Assembly: GCA_013397865.1 (NCBI GenBank)
Contig: VZTI01002790.1
Coordinates: 751,484 to 815,483, forward strand
DNA: 64,000 nt
Reading direction: 5' to 3'
Source: Struthidea cinerea
Taxonomy: Eukaryota; Chordata; Aves; Passeriformes; Corcoracidae
The translations under genes and the position numbers were made by a program. The notes below the pieces were generated by a model. That model saw nothing but the letters and a program-made list of their open reading frames with translations, was not told where the DNA came from and searched no databases. Shown here piece by piece: positions 25,531-39,423 of the stretch. The stretch's first letter is position 1. Every line of letters starts with the position of its first letter.

Positions 25531-28500
25531 TGCTTTCTTCACTAACCAGTAGCAGGAAAGCATTTCTAACAAGCTTGCCAGATCCCAAGGTTGTCTTGGC
25601 TCTGAAGAAGAAGGATGCTGCTTTTTATGATCTCTTTTTATATCAAAGAGAAATTCGTTTGCTGATAGATGGTGCAGTTAACCATAATATTAGCCCACAA
25701 AAATGATAAAAGGTGATTTTAGATGGGAGAAAATACAGCCAAGGAAAGGGCATACAAAATTCAAGCAGCCTGAAGTTTTTAGTAAAAGAAAAAAAGGGGA
25801 AGAGCAATAGACATTGTACCTTGAAGTTCATAAGGGATGAAACGGAGGAGTACCATTAAATGCAAAACACATCTTCAACAAAGCTTCTTACTCAGTAACT
25901 TCTGGGTTAGTTACCAGTTCAGTAGTGTAACTAAAATCTTGGTGTGGGAGAAGAAGGGGAAAAGTCATGGTGATCTTGGTCAAAATTTTAACAGAATATG
26001 TGCTTCAAGGAGGAAATTCAGAGATCAAACAAAAGTTAAAACTCCACAAACTAGCCTCACTCGCAAGAACAGTTCCTTCAGTTTGGAGGGAAGCTTGAAG
26101 GTTTGCACAGAGGTCACAATGCACCTGTAGAATTTAACACTGAGCATGATAGCAGTGTAACATTGGACAGGTGTGTCACACTAGTTGGAAGACAGTTGGC
26201 ATATAATATGAAAGAAAGCAGGGCTTATCATGAGTGACTAAAGAAGTTCCACTAAATTTACCCAGGATAAAAGTCACGCAGTATATTGAATGACAAAGCT
26301 TCCTATTCCTCTGGAAATCTTTGAACAAGAACATCTGGATGAAAAGTCTGTGGATCTCATCTTGATTGTAGAGGTGGTCGGTGTAAATGGAGAAATATCC
26401 TCACCTAGAGAAAATTCAGAATTCTGGGATTTTTACTGGTGGCATTTTTACCATGAGAAAAGAAATATCATGTTGCTGTGGGTTGTAGCTGGCATCAGGA
26501 AGCTGAAGGATGTACAACAAGGAAAACATATCCCATCCATCCTAATGAAGCACTGAGTCATAGAACCTGCCACTAAATTTAACCAGCTCAACATCACATG
26601 GGAACACGAGCACATAATGTCCTGTTTTGTGTACTCACAAAACAACATGAAAATGGCATAAGTAGTAAAGTGACTGATGGAATGGCAACACAGATAGGAG
26701 TGAAGAGGCAGTGTTGACTCATCTGTTGGATCAGAAAACACAGACAAGTTCTGTGGTTGTCTGTTCACATGATGGACAGTCTATTGCTGCCAAAGAGAGT
26801 TGTGCACTAGGAATGACATCAAATAAAAACACAAAGCAAAATCAGCCATCCAAATACTGTGCAATGCATGGCAGATGAAGTAGAAACAAATCAGGCAACA
26901 GTGGAGACTGTGATTTCTATCTGAAGATAGATTTTCCGTTTTCTCAGACACAATAGTAACCAAGAGGTAGAAGAAGACCAGGATTGCAGTAAGACTAAAA
27001 CAGATGTTTTGGAAACAAAGAGGCAAATAAACAAATTTAACAGTGTAATTGAAGTACTCATAATCTTCACAAAGATTAGTAATCAAAGATAAGGCACATC
27101 TCTTTGATGGGATATATCTTAGTGACCCCTGGCCTGAACAAGTGCTTGTGTTGTTAACAAATTACAACTGTTAGAAGAGGAAAGGCAGTGATCTCTATGA
27201 AATGTGGGAAGAAAGGAAGGGACTATAACAGGGAATAATCTGGAAGAAACACTAGAAAGTTTATACATGACTTGAAAGTAATCCTCAGTTGCAACACCTC
27301 TGTAAACCGTTCTCTTTACAAACAAGATGTTTTATAAACATGGTATTATCCAGCATATTATATATATTATAGAGTATATCATATATGTAGTGTTACACTT
27401 AATGCTTATGAGAAATTTTGACTCATCAGCTATGTCCACTGTAGTTTTTCTGTGTTATCCATTTTTGAAATGCTCATTCCTACAAATCATTTGTAGCTTA
27501 AAATAATAAACAACTAATTTAGAAGAGCTCATCAGCTTGATCATATCCTTCAGAACTGACACTTGGCAGGTTTCATACTGCATTCATCTAATACATGTTC
27601 AGTGTACATCCTTCTTGCTTTCATCACTCTGACAATGAAAACATTTGTTGGCACAGTGCAGAGACTTCAAAAATCTTCTGAGACAAAGTCAGAACCTCTG
27701 ATTCTTTGTCAGGTAAAGAAATTGTAATTGCTGTAGAATTTATTTAGGCATAGATGACATGTGTATGTGGCTACTTGGAACAACAAGCTAGTTTGCAGAA
27801 TACATTTTAGCCAAACTGTCATCTTTTTCCACAGGAAGTAAAGATCTTGGAGAGGGACAGAGGAAGACTAGAACAACACCATCAGGCAAATGCAAGGTGC
27901 AAGCAAGTATGTCTAGTTTTGCAGCATAGAGGGAAAATATTTTTTCTGTCAGAGCAACAGAAATAAACAGAGACAGAATGAAAAATGGAAGTGTTTTAAA
28001 GTAAATGAAAGGCCAAGGAGTGAGCATGATGTTTTGGCTTTTTGGCTTTTTTGGAAATATTTTGACACGGGAGTTGATTGTACTTTAAAATCTTGACTGT
28101 GAATACAAGGCGGTGAACAGCACCCGCAGAGGAACAAAATGTCTAGCTCCATAGCTTTAGGTTTTGATAGGGGTTTGAAGGAAGACAGAGAATAGTCAAA
28201 ACATAGAGAAAACCGGTCAGGTTTCATGAGTTTTGCTCACAAAACAAGGGAGGATTAAATCCCAGTTCTCTAAGGTTCCGAACCCATCTCTCAGCTTCTG
28301 GAGTCATGGATTCCGGTGACATTCATCAGGCAAATTTCGTGAAAATAATTAGAGAACAACTTGGGCTTGTTTCACCAAGGCAAAAGGATCTGCCAGGTAA
28401 AGGATCATACCATCTTTAAATCACCATCTTGGGTTGAACACAAAGAGAATCATTAGCAATAAATGTTACATTATTGTCAATGTAATGGAAAATTCTGTGG

Positions 28501-28726
28501 ACCAGTTTCCTTCTTTGAGGAACACTGGAGAACCAAATTACACAGCACTGTAGTTATGGTTTGCCACTTCATACTGGTATGAAGAAAGCGAAGACAGAAG
28601 TATGAAGGAGAACATACTTGGATTTATTGCTATCCACCTCAGATTTTTCCTTTTTTCAATACAGATGAACTTTTTTTGTCCACTAGGAATCAGTAAAAAT
28701 AACTGTTATGACTTCCCACACAAGAA
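25531..28726. other. Intergenic, no gene recognised
   Basis: Numerous short frames (for example 26290-26556 plus, 26448-26768 and 26781-27086 minus) arise from the base composition; the minus ones are Phe/Leu/Cys-rich with no family resemblance. A TA-rich patch lies at about 27350-27390. Confidence 0.6.
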
Positions 28727-29178
28727 GGATGTTGACCTCTTGGAATGAGTCCAGAGGAGAGCCACTAAATTGATCAGAGGTGCTGGAGCACCTCTCCTAT
28801 GATGACAACCTGAGAGAGCTGTGTTTGTTCAGGCTGGAGAAGAGAAGGCTCTGGGAAAACCTTAGAGCACCTTCCAGCACCTAAAGTGGGCCTACAAGAA
28901 AGATGGAGAGGGACTGTTCACAGGGGCATGGAGTGATAGGACAAGGGTGAATGACCTTAAGCTGAAGGAGAATAAGTTTAGATCAAATATTAGGAAAAAC
29001 CTCTTTACTGTGAGGATGGTGAGGGCACTGCAACAGGTTTGTGGACTCCCCATCCCTGGAAGTGTTCAAGGTTAGATAGCACAGAAACCTGATTCAGTGA
29101 AAGGTGTCCCTGTCCATGGCAGGGGGGTGGAATTGGAACTCTTCCAACTCAAACCGCTTTATGATTCTATGCTTCCAT
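28727..29178 (+). repeat. CR1 LINE, 5'-truncated, about 450 bp
   Basis: Plus-strand copy. It contains GAGTCCAGAGGAGAGCCACT, TTCAGGCTGGAGAAGAGAAG, a GGACAAGGGTGAATGACCTT block, CATCCCTGGAAGTGTTCAAG, and the 3' end CTTCCAACTCAAACC...ATGATTCTATG. The coding part of the RT C-terminus is interrupted by stops and indels. It is of a different CR1 subtype from the copies at 33.2, 39.2 and 51.9 kb, judging by its CAGTGAAAGGTGTCCCTGTC 3' UTR. Confidence 0.92.
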
Positions 29179-32100
29179 GACTTTTTGTAGCACATACTGA
29201 AAACAAATCTCATTTCAGACTAAACAAGGCAGCCAGTAAGACAATCTTGGGAACAAGGTCACTGTCTATTGCATGCCTTTGACATTTTTTGAAATAATCA
29301 GTAGTGCTATAAAGCTTTTATTTACATCACCTTTCATGAGTCAGTCTCAAGATACAGGACTTAATTGGACAATTCACTCAACTTTGTCAATTCAAAAGCC
29401 AAACACCCTCTCTAGAAAGCTGTCTAGGTTCTTTCTGAGAGAAATAAATAGACTCTTCCATAGTATGATCCATCTCCATGCAGACTGGTGTAATGAGGCA
29501 TAGAGGACTGAAGGGACGATCAGAATTATCCAGCAACAACCATGGATCATTTCTACTTACTGCAATGTCCAGTGAAGCATCAGCCAGAGTTGTTCTCAGT
29601 CCACAATGAGTTAGCAACTGTATATAAATCACACAGACATTTTTTAAATTTCCAACTCAGATAAATAAAGATCAATTAAACCAGACTACCACCTGATTCT
29701 AATGTATTATAAGACTCATTCTGGCTGTGGAATATGATAAATCCCAAAATTATGAGGTATTTTCACTTTCACAGTAGTGGACTAGAATACAGTCTCAGTT
29801 GTAGAATGAGAAAGGATCTTGTTCCTTATTGTTAAGATTGTTTTTCCAGGCCTACACATAATTCAGAGCCTGTGAGAGTAACATTTTTTGAGGATTATTG
29901 ATTACTTCACCAGAGTGGAAGTTCTGATAATTGGATGAGTTGTTTTAACAGTGACAATAGTTTTTCTTCAAATGAATACCCAGTCCCAATATAAGAAAAC
30001 CTGAGAAAAATTGTGTCACTTGTAGCAGTCAGAAGGTTAGATTGTATGATCAGATAATCTTAAGTGGTCTTAAAATGTTGGCTGTTTCATCAGTTTGCCT
30101 ATTACAGGAACAGAATGGTAAAATAATAGTCATTACACAGTTACATTCTCAAGCATGTGCTATATAGTGCTTACGTAAGGGTTTTTATCATTTAGAATGT
30201 TTTCCAAACATCTTTCTAATATCTTGTAGGAAGGTAAATACATGATCATCCTATATTTGGAAACAAAGACAAGAAGATTTAGGATTTTGAAGTTTTCTGA
30301 AGCTGGTACTTTTGTGCAGAGAATTGGTCGTGTCACTTACTGTCCATTTTGTAACAGAATTAATTTTATGAAGTTAGCAGTCTCTGTGATGGACTGCTGC
30401 TTGTATATTTGGTCCTGTCAAACCCAAGTGGGTTTGCATGAATTTCAGCAACTAAAACTATCCAAAAATCTGTGTTCATGAAAATCTGCCTTCTAAAGTG
30501 TCAAGCTGGAGGGCTTTCCACACTTCTTCTTTTACATTAATCTTCTATGGCTCCAGAGAACCTGTCACTAGTGTTTCTTGCTATTGATTATGTTTGATTT
30601 ACAGTCTCAGTGAAGCATATTTAACCCAGGAGAACATGCTCCTCATCCTTATTCCTTTAATTTAAACCATCAAGCAGTTACTTTGCTGATTCTCCTAACA
30701 CCTATGAATTATTTTATGACAGCATATACTATGCAATGGATGATCACAAACTTTCAGGGTTTTTTTCAATTACTTTTTATCTCCTCACTTGTAAGCAAGG
30801 CATTAAATAAGCAATACCCATCCAACATCTCTTTTCACTAATTTCCTCCTCACTCTGAATAATTTTGATGACTTTTGTGAAAATTTTTAGTTGCCTAGTA
30901 GTTGAAATGAAGAATTGCATTCTGTTTAATGGTAGGGAAAAAAAACCAGAACCAGAAATCTGCTATAAATGTCTTCTTGTTTAATGCACAAAATCAAGTC
31001 TCTCTGCTGTACAAAAGCATTAACGTCGTGACAAAAGGAAAAATTTTTTAGATGGAAGGCATTAATTTCAAGGAATCAAAAAAAAAAAAAGTAAAAATTG
31101 AACCTTCAAGATGGCTTGAACCTCAACTATCATACTTTGTTATCAAAACCAGATGATTTTCATACAATACCCATGATAGTTACAGAAAAAAAAAAATTGT
31201 AAGTTAATATTTTATCGTAATCAATAGATACAATATTTGAACACTCTCTTCTAGAAAATTTCCTGACAAGTCTCTATGTGATAACATCAATAAAATATGT
31301 GTGTGACCCAGTGTGTTCTGCTTGTTTCGTGCCTCACAGGATGGTCTCCAAAGCTAAGAAAACACTCTCTCTGTATCTGACATGGCAGGCGTTGTGACAG
31401 GGTGCATAGGTTGCCTGATGTTGATATACTATCTTGTGGAAATTCAGAAAAATGCAAAGGCAGTTAAATGGGGCTCCTTCAATTTCTCTGTTAGTTTTAA
31501 TACCCATTATTATTAGAGGTCTGGGATTACCCACGTTATTTTTCAAAACACTTTTTTTTTTCAGACTTTGGAGATGAAAGTGATAGTACACATGCAAAAC
31601 AGCAGATGGAGGTAGTAAGATCTGAGATACTGTATTATCATGGATGAATGTTTGCATTTCTGTTCCAGGGAAAAGCCATGACATGAACAAATCTTCAGCT
31701 GAAAATTTTTGATTGTTCATATTGTGAAGATTCTTTTGGATTATTGTCTTTAAAACTGAAAATGCAGTAAGTTAGAGAACAGTCTGCTGCTTGATACAGT
31801 GTTTGTTGCTGTGGTGAGGAGTTCAGTACTGGTGTTCAGGCATCTTGTTTTGTTAAATGAGGGAGAAGCTTCTTCAGATGAATGCATGTGGATGCAGAAA
31901 AGGTAGAAGGTTCCAAAAATGCTCACAAATCAGTTTTCAAAGCTACTCAGACATCAGTGGTGATTGCTGGCAATGGGAGATAGAGCCCCACCTTATTTTA
32001 AGGAGCTGATCTCCTGAGTTGTGTCTTCAGTTCTGGGCAGCATCACCACTGCACCTGAAGTGCGGTGCAGATACATCTGTCCTAGATATAAACCACCTAG

Positions 32101-33243
32101 GGCTTTTTCAATACCAGATGAGCAGAGGTGATGAAAAACATGGCATGAGCTGATGTTTAACTGTTTACTAAGGTCACAGGGAGATCCAGTGATACCTGTG
32201 ATAAACTGCTACCAGTCCCCAGGCTGGTGTTTTAAAGCTTTCTCAGATACAGCAACGCCTCGGTGCTGTGAGCAGCGGGAGACTGAGTGCTAAATGCAGC
32301 TCTGCTTCACAACAGTGGATGTAGCACCTCCCCAGAGTGAGCTTTCTATTTCTCCTCCTGACCTTCCTATTTATGTTTTACAGTCTTTTCGGCCAAGCTG
32401 TCTTGAAAGAAATGAAAGTCAAGCTGCCTTTCACTAGAGTTGTTAGCAAAATTGAGCACACTTCCTCCTCCATTACCCAGCTGGTGTAAATCAATACAGT
32501 TCTGGTGAATTAAGTGGTACTTTCTGCCATTTCCTCTAGTTACAAACTCAATTCAGTATCTCCCTGATGACTGTCATGGATGAGAACAAAGAATGTCAAC
32601 AGAACAGCATTACATCTTGTATTTCTTCAGTGGGGATGGTTTCCTTCTCAGCAGTCCTTTTTATTTTTATTTCATTTTAAATTTTGTTTGATATCTTTGC
32701 CCCATTCTGATGCATTAGCAGCTATGTGGAGAGCTGTGGTGTAATCTCTTTTGTTACTCTGGCCTTACTGAAGTTTATTCCCATGTACCACAGAGGTAGG
32801 CTAAACAGGTTCCAGTGGCACTTGCTACTCGATCACCGCAGAGGTTTAAGTAACAGTTTTACACAAGAAGGAAAGAAAAGGCTCCCTGAATGCTAAATAA
32901 CTCTCTGTGGTTCGCCACTCACCCACGCTGCTGAAACATGGTCCATTAACTCGGTATGGCTGATGCAATTTGAAAAGGGGCAGCAGTTTGTACAGCAGTC
33001 TACATTTGCCGGTAATAACTTCACAGATGCAGGGAAAAAAAACGGTGGCACAACATGATGCTGTGCAAAAGTATTCTAATTCACTTTGAAAAACATATAA
33101 TACCTAGCAGTGTCTTCTGAGGTGAATACTCTTGAGCATGATAGATGTGAAGGACAATGTACAAAGTTTCCAGAGTTTGATTTTTATGCTTTGAAATTGT
33201 GGACCATTTATGTGAGACATAATAAGAGTACACAGATGAATAA
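29179..33243. other. Intergenic, no gene recognised
   Basis: AT-rich, with poly-A runs at about 31079-31091 and 31184-31196. The 128-codon minus frame at 31334-31720 has no recognisable domain. No repeat assigned. Confidence 0.6.
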
Positions 33244-33603
33244 TGGTAGGGGCAACCTTATTGCTCTCTACAACTACCTGAAAGGAGGTGGTAGTGAGGT
33301 GGGGGTTGGCCTCCTTTCCCAAGTAGCGAGTGATAGGACAAGAGGAAATAAATGCCCTCAAGTTGTGCCAGGAGAAGTCTAGATTGGGTATTAGCAAAAA
33401 TTTCGTCAGTGGAGTGGGGAGTAAGGGTTTGGAACAGGCTGCCCAGGGAAGTGGTAGAATCACCATGCCTGAAAGTGTTCAAAAACATATGGATGGGGCA
33501 CTTAAAAACATGGTGTAGTGGTGGGCTTGGCAGTGCTGGGTTAGCAGTAGGACTTGATGATCTTAGATTTGTTTTCCAACCTAAATAATTCTATGATTCC
33601 ATA
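33244..33603 (+). repeat. CR1 LINE, 5'-truncated, about 360 bp
   Basis: Plus-strand copy beginning in GGGCAACCTTATTGCTCTCT and ending TTTTCCAACCTAAATAATTC TATGATTCCAT. Translated pieces read NYLKGGGSEVGVGLLSQVAS in one frame and NRLPREVVESPCLKVFKN in another, so a frameshift separates parts of the RT C-terminus. Same subfamily as the copies at 39240 and 51925. Confidence 0.95.
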
Positions 33604-36525
33604 GATAAACAATACATCTACCAGGATTCAGCTACCCGTGTATGCGTTTGCATTGAGACTGGAGTATTTATTCAATTGTGAAATGGTAATGGCAGTATTT
33701 CCAGTACACAAAACCAATCACAGTAGCTAAAAGGGGATGAAAAGAAGAGATAACAGCTGCTGATCAGGATATAGTCTTTTGGACAGGATTTTAGCTGTAT
33801 TTGTAAAGTTTAAATTGCCAGTTCTAGAAGGGTGTAACGGGAAAAAATCTGCTCCTTTAGTAGGGTATTCAGTGATAATTTTTATCTGGCTCTAAGCAAC
33901 CAAAAAGAGTCAAAATGTTATTGATTTATTTGGGTTAGAAAAGATATGTTAAGTGTGCTGCCTAAAATTTGGGATGAATTGAATTCTTTGTTCTGCATAG
34001 ACTTTGTAGAGGATTTGGGGGAAATAACTTACACTCTTGTATCTCATTAGAGGTTTGATTCAAACACAGAGAAAGTGCTGGAACTAATGATCATCCAATA
34101 AGTAATAGGGCATAAAAAGACTTGAGCAGGATAGAAGGAAATGTTTCACCTGAAAATTTGCTGATATTTGCAAGTTTCTCTACTCCATAATGTGTTGTGT
34201 GTTTTATTTCATTTTTGTATCTCTTGGTTTATAGCTTTTCATTTTCTTCATCCTTATGAAGCAAGTTCAAGTAAGAAATAATAAGATTATCTCTGATATG
34301 ACAAGACAGTAAAATCCACAGAGCTGACAACCAGCACCATTCTTGTTCCACCAAAGGGATTTTTGACATTTGGAAGTAGGATTGTGCTAGACAGAAGAAA
34401 AATAGTACTTAAATAACCCTATTCGGAAGTAAAGCCCTCAGGAAGAGCTTTGTGAAGATATTTTTCTTTACAGGCCTTTTTTTCTTTTGAAAATACTTTA
34501 AGCAAGTGGCAGCTGAGATAGGAAGCGTAGAAATGACAAAGCTAAGGTTCTAGCTGTAAGATTTATTGCACTGGGTCACCAACTTTGCCCGCAGAGCTGA
34601 AGCTGAATGGAGTTGTGCTGAGGAACTAGGATGGATGAGATGGTTTCAGACCTTTTAGGCTGACCATTAAATCCTCCCCATTACTGAACAAGACTGTCTT
34701 TTTACAAGTCATAGAGATAATTAGCTAAATCCCACTGAGTGAGAGGTATGAGGGGTGGCTCACAGCACGTGATCAGGGTCAGCCTTAAATTATCCACCAT
34801 GGATTGACCTCAGTTTGCTGCACTGCATAAAGCGTTATCACTGCCTTGTCTTCATTCGGATTTTGCAGTGCTAACTGTATCAGTGCGGATCAAAATTTTA
34901 TAATCATTTTTAGAAGTGGAAGCACAGTTAATGGAATTAGAAAGGCAGAAGTTACACATCACATTTTAGTCATACTTTTTCCCCATGTTTTGGTCTTTTT
35001 TACAGTGGAACAAAAGTCTCTTCCTTTTAGCAGACTCAATAATTTGGAACTTGGTTCCTCCTTGTCAGCATACTTTTTGACTTTCCATAATGTTGAATAT
35101 TTAGAGACAGATTTTTTTTTTTTATTTTTTTTTCTGTTTAAAAGGAATACAAGAACAAAAAGGAGTTTGGTTGTTCTGCTTTTTGCGGGGGTTGTCATGC
35201 ACCACTCAGCTTGCTGAGTTACCATATTTTGGCTGATGCATAGAAGACCATGTATCTGCTTTAAACTTGTGAAATAGCTTTAAGTTCAGGGAAGGATGTT
35301 TGAAAGAGGACATTTTACCACTCAGGAACTCTGTGTACTGATGTCAGTGATGAAGTAATCTTGCAAAGAAATGAGCTAAACTCCATTATCTTTTCTACCT
35401 TTGTGACTGAGGGAACTTTTTGAAGACAAAAATATTATAATACTACTAAAACAAATAAACAGTCCTTTTAAAAACTCTACCACTTTGTCATAAGGAATCC
35501 ACTTTTTGTGTCTATTTACTCATGCAAATATATTTATTACAAAGAGTGATTCAGAGAATACGGATACAATCAGCCACTGCAAATACCAAACTCAATTGTT
35601 ATAGACAGTATCCCAGTGGCTTTGAATATCAGAAATCTTACTGTCATCTGTCAAGTCTGAAGTAACAACTAACAAACTGAAATGTTTGAAGAATGAAACC
35701 CTACCACACAAACTGTAATTACATTTGACCTATTCTGTGCCTTTTGGTTTGACATGTGGGGAAGAAAAACCCCCTGGGTTCTGCGTGCAGGTCATATCCT
35801 TTGCCTGTCGGGTGCTGTGCAATGTGAGCTGACTCACTGTAGAAATACAGCATCAGAGGTACCAGTCTGCTCTGGTAAGAAGTTGTCGAGAGAGACAGGA
35901 AAACAAAGAGCAGTGAACAAATAGAATATTTTCACTGCTGTCTAGTGTAAAAAAAAAAAAAAATCATAAACTAAAAAACTCAATTCCAGTGTTTGCATAA
36001 ATGGCAACTTTGGAAAACACAAAGTGCTGTGAGAAAGCTGTGCTCTGGTTGTTTGCTGAAGGCTGCATAAAATGCCATCTTGACCAGCTGTGTACCAAAA
36101 CCCCCAGTGAAAAAAGCATATAAAATATAGGAAAAGTATGTTTATGAGTGAGCCAGGGGTATTAGGAATTAATAACGTGTTTAACCCAGATAAATACCCT
36201 CCCACTGCCTGAAATCTGCAATGATAACATTGTCATCCTTGAGGAGAATGAAATTTAACTATTTTACTGGTGACTGCAGTTTTATGTCCCAGCAGCTGCA
36301 GCAAAAAATCCTTGGGTCTGGGTTTGAATACTGGTTTGAAGCTCTTCTCCTCTTTCCTAAAGGGCAGAAGAAGAGATGAGACTTGAAATTTGTTTAATTG
36401 AGAAAGATTTTGACAAGAGAGTAATCATTCATCTTTGATCCAGTTGTGTTGAACACTTAGTGTTCTACCCTGATTCTTTTCATGTTTGAAGTGTTAAGTC
36501 CTGAAACAGAGAACATGGCTTTATA
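33604..36525. other. Intergenic, no gene recognised
   Basis: AT-rich with homopolymer runs at about 35112-35133 (T) and 35949-35963 (A). Nothing else definable. Confidence 0.6.
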
Positions 36526-36602
36526 TCTATTCTATTCTATTCTATTCTATTCTATTCTATTCTATTCTATTCTATTCTATTCTATTCTATTCTATTCTAT
36601 TA
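36526..36602. repeat. Pure (ATTCT)n pentanucleotide array, about 15 units
   Basis: TCTAT repeated 15 times without a single interruption from 36526 to 36600, then TA. Flanks are unrelated AT-rich DNA. Equivalent to ATTCT on the plus strand, AGAAT on the other. Confidence 0.97.
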
Positions 36603-39239
36603 AATTTAAGATTAATGGCAACATTTCCTGACACTGAGATTGACTGGCATGATGTAGCCTTTGACTATCCTAGTGAACTTATTCTCCCAGAAAACTAGCT
36701 TTGTATTAAGGGTAATTGGTGCAGAATAAAACAGGGAATTAGTCAGGAGGAAGTCCAGCTCTAGTCAGGAGCAGTATTTTTGTGAACATGCAATCTGCAG
36801 AAAATTACCCCCTTCAGCAATTATTGGCCAGGAACAGTGCTCCTGCTGATGCACATGGGCTGTTACCAGCTCCAGCACAGAGAGGGTTTAACAATGAGCT
36901 CCAGACTTACTCACTGGTTAAGTAGTTCCATGGCTGAATTCCCATTCGCTTGATTAGAACTGGAAATGGTTTTTCTGTGGTTTTGCTTAAGTAAAAAATA
37001 ACCACTCTGGGCAGTAGTAATACAAAATTACCAAGGATTGATTAAAATAATGGACGTAAAAGGCTTGATGGAATTTCCAATGGAATTCAGGTGCCCTGGT
37101 TTTTCTAGATAACTTTTTGAGGAAATTCAAAGCCAAGAAAACAGTTAAAATTATCAAATGTAGAAGCTGGGAAAACAAATTCTAGTTAACAAAAGATGCA
37201 CATTCTCTGGAAAAATTCTCCTATGGAAACATGTTAAGAAAAAACAAATGAAGTATTACACAGCCAGCCATTCTGAACGCAGCCTCAGACTCCGATCTGC
37301 TACACACTCCTAAATCTCATTCACACTCATCACCAGTATTTTCAGTGAAATTTTTTCAGGGTTGTTATTGCCATAATCCAGGTCTTTTTTTTTACCTTGT
37401 TTGATGAAACACATTTTCCTCCCTCCAGCTGGCTGCATGTTCCCTCTCAGCTGGCGTTGATACATTGCTTGTATCTCCCAATCTGTTTGGAGGACAGCTG
37501 CTATCGATGCAGTGTGAGATGATCGAACAATCCCTGTCAGTTACTGTGTTGTGTATTTGTTGTATGCTTGGGGTAGTGAAAGAATGATGAAGAAATCAAA
37601 AACTCACTATTCCATGGTCTGTCATCAGATAACTGAGGTATAATAGAGACAAAGATAATTCCTATATTTTCGTGTAATCTGTAGCAGCAGTGTTGGACTT
37701 TTCTATTCAATTTTATACTATTTCCTTTCCTTTGGCATTCAGACTGTTCTAGCAAAGCTACAGGCAGAGTTTTGCTGTATAGTACAAGAAATGTGTGCCT
37801 TTTGGTCTGAATTCAAGCTGTCATTGCCCGGTGAGCTCCCCTCTGTTTCTGTGGGTATTTGCAGCAGACTTGACTTCTCTGTAGCTGTGTTCAGCTGTGG
37901 ATTTTCATTTGGGGTTGGGAGGTTTAATTCACTGGAGACATGCATGTTGTGTTATGACTGGGCTATTATGCTTTTCCTTAGCCTGAGAAGATGCAGTTTG
38001 GTGTTGGAGCAGCAGTGCAATCGCGAAGCCTGGTATTTTGAGACCTAATGGACCAAGCCTCCCCAGGGCTATTTGCAAGGCAGCTGGGATAAACTGTAAG
38101 TGGCACAAGCCAAGGCACTCTGTAATATTGATTTAAGATGAAGCTTGGTAAAGCCTGTTTGGATGAACACTCTGATATTTGGTAGTCACATATGAACAGT
38201 GCTTGCCGGCCTTGTCCTATCAAAGAACATGGCAAGTCTATGTTTTTTCTGTTCTGCTGCACTAATTTGGTGCCAGATTTTACTATCACCATTATATAAC
38301 TTTTCAGCATCTTTCTGGTCATCAAATAACAAAGAATCCAAAGAAGAAATGGGACAAAGTAATCTATCAGGAAATAATGTCATCTCACACAGTTTATAAC
38401 TGTGATAGGATTTTGGTATGATGCTGGCATGGGAATCCCATGACCTCAATAACATCTTTACATTATTTCTTTCCTGCTCTTCACTGCTCTCCCATCCATA
38501 AAGTCTGCTTTATGCTAGTGTGAGACTTAGCACTTTTGACTGGTCTGCTTTCAGGTGGGGCTCCAGAGTTTTGTTGGCCTTCTAGTTACTTCCTAAATTC
38601 ACAATTTCATGATTACTCCTCCAGTAATATGTCACTTCTATTACAGTCTTGAATTTTTGGTTTTGGTGTATTTTTCCTTATTCATCTTACTCAATTTATC
38701 TCAATATTCTATATGCTGCTTTTATTCTTTCTATATAGATACAGGACATCTTTTCATATTTTTTCTTGCTGGCATTTCATTTGTAAGCTTGTAATTGACA
38801 CCTAAAATTTGGGGCACCCTGTAGTGTTCATCTTCTACTTGGAAGCAAATCTTATCCTAGTCTTAGACAGATTTTTAGGATTCCAGGTCCTCTTGGCAGC
38901 TTTCTCTCGGGTTCATCAGTGATGTGTCTACACCGTTAGTTAAATGTCAGTCTAAAGTGATTTTTAAGCTGAGATTCAAGTGACATCCCTGGTGCTTACA
39001 CACACTTTTAGGAGTATTCATAATTGAAGCTCTGGAGCACTTCAGGAGTGGCTTAGGCAGAAGGTGATCAGTAAAGGAGAACTGGGTTCTGGCAATTACT
39101 CTCCTGAGGGCCAAGGACCAGCCTGCAGTGGGTGTGTAATACACCACACCAATCTTGTGACAAGCACTTGAGCCTACTCTTCACCTTACCAAACAAGCAC
39201 AAATCTGATGTCTCACTCTTCATATACATGTGGACATAT
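36603..39239. other. Intergenic, no gene recognised
   Basis: Overlapping short frames at 37537-38455 on both strands have no domain support. No interspersed repeat recognised. Confidence 0.6.
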
Positions 39240-39423
39240 TTTAAGCATTGGAACAGGCTGCCCAGGATGTGGTGGAATCATCATCCCTGGAAATGTTCAA
39301 AAAACGTATGGATGTGGGTCAAGGGGACAAGATTTACTGGTGGACTTGACAATGCTGGGTTAAGATTTGGACTTGATGATCCTACAGGCCTTTTCCAACA
39401 TAAAAAATTATGTGATTCTATGA
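39240..39423 (+). repeat. CR1 LINE 3' end, about 185 bp
   Basis: Starts within AAGCATTGGAACAGGCTGCC and ends with CTTTTCCAACATAAAAAATT ATGTGATTCTATGA. The frame reads KHWNRLPRMWWNHH before shifting. Strongly 5'-truncated, plus strand, same subfamily as the 33.2 kb copy. Confidence 0.93.

Noticed and set aside
25033..25706. Long open frames (109-179 codons) on both strands, rich in Ser/Pro/Leu/Phe or Lys/Glu/Gly/Arg
   Set aside because: They are produced by the GGAA/GGGA repeat, whose 4-base period not divisible by 3 and lack of T on one strand keep all frames open.
31334..31720. 128-codon minus-strand frame
   Set aside because: No recognisable domain, no splice or promoter context; length is expected by chance in 64 kb of six-frame translation.
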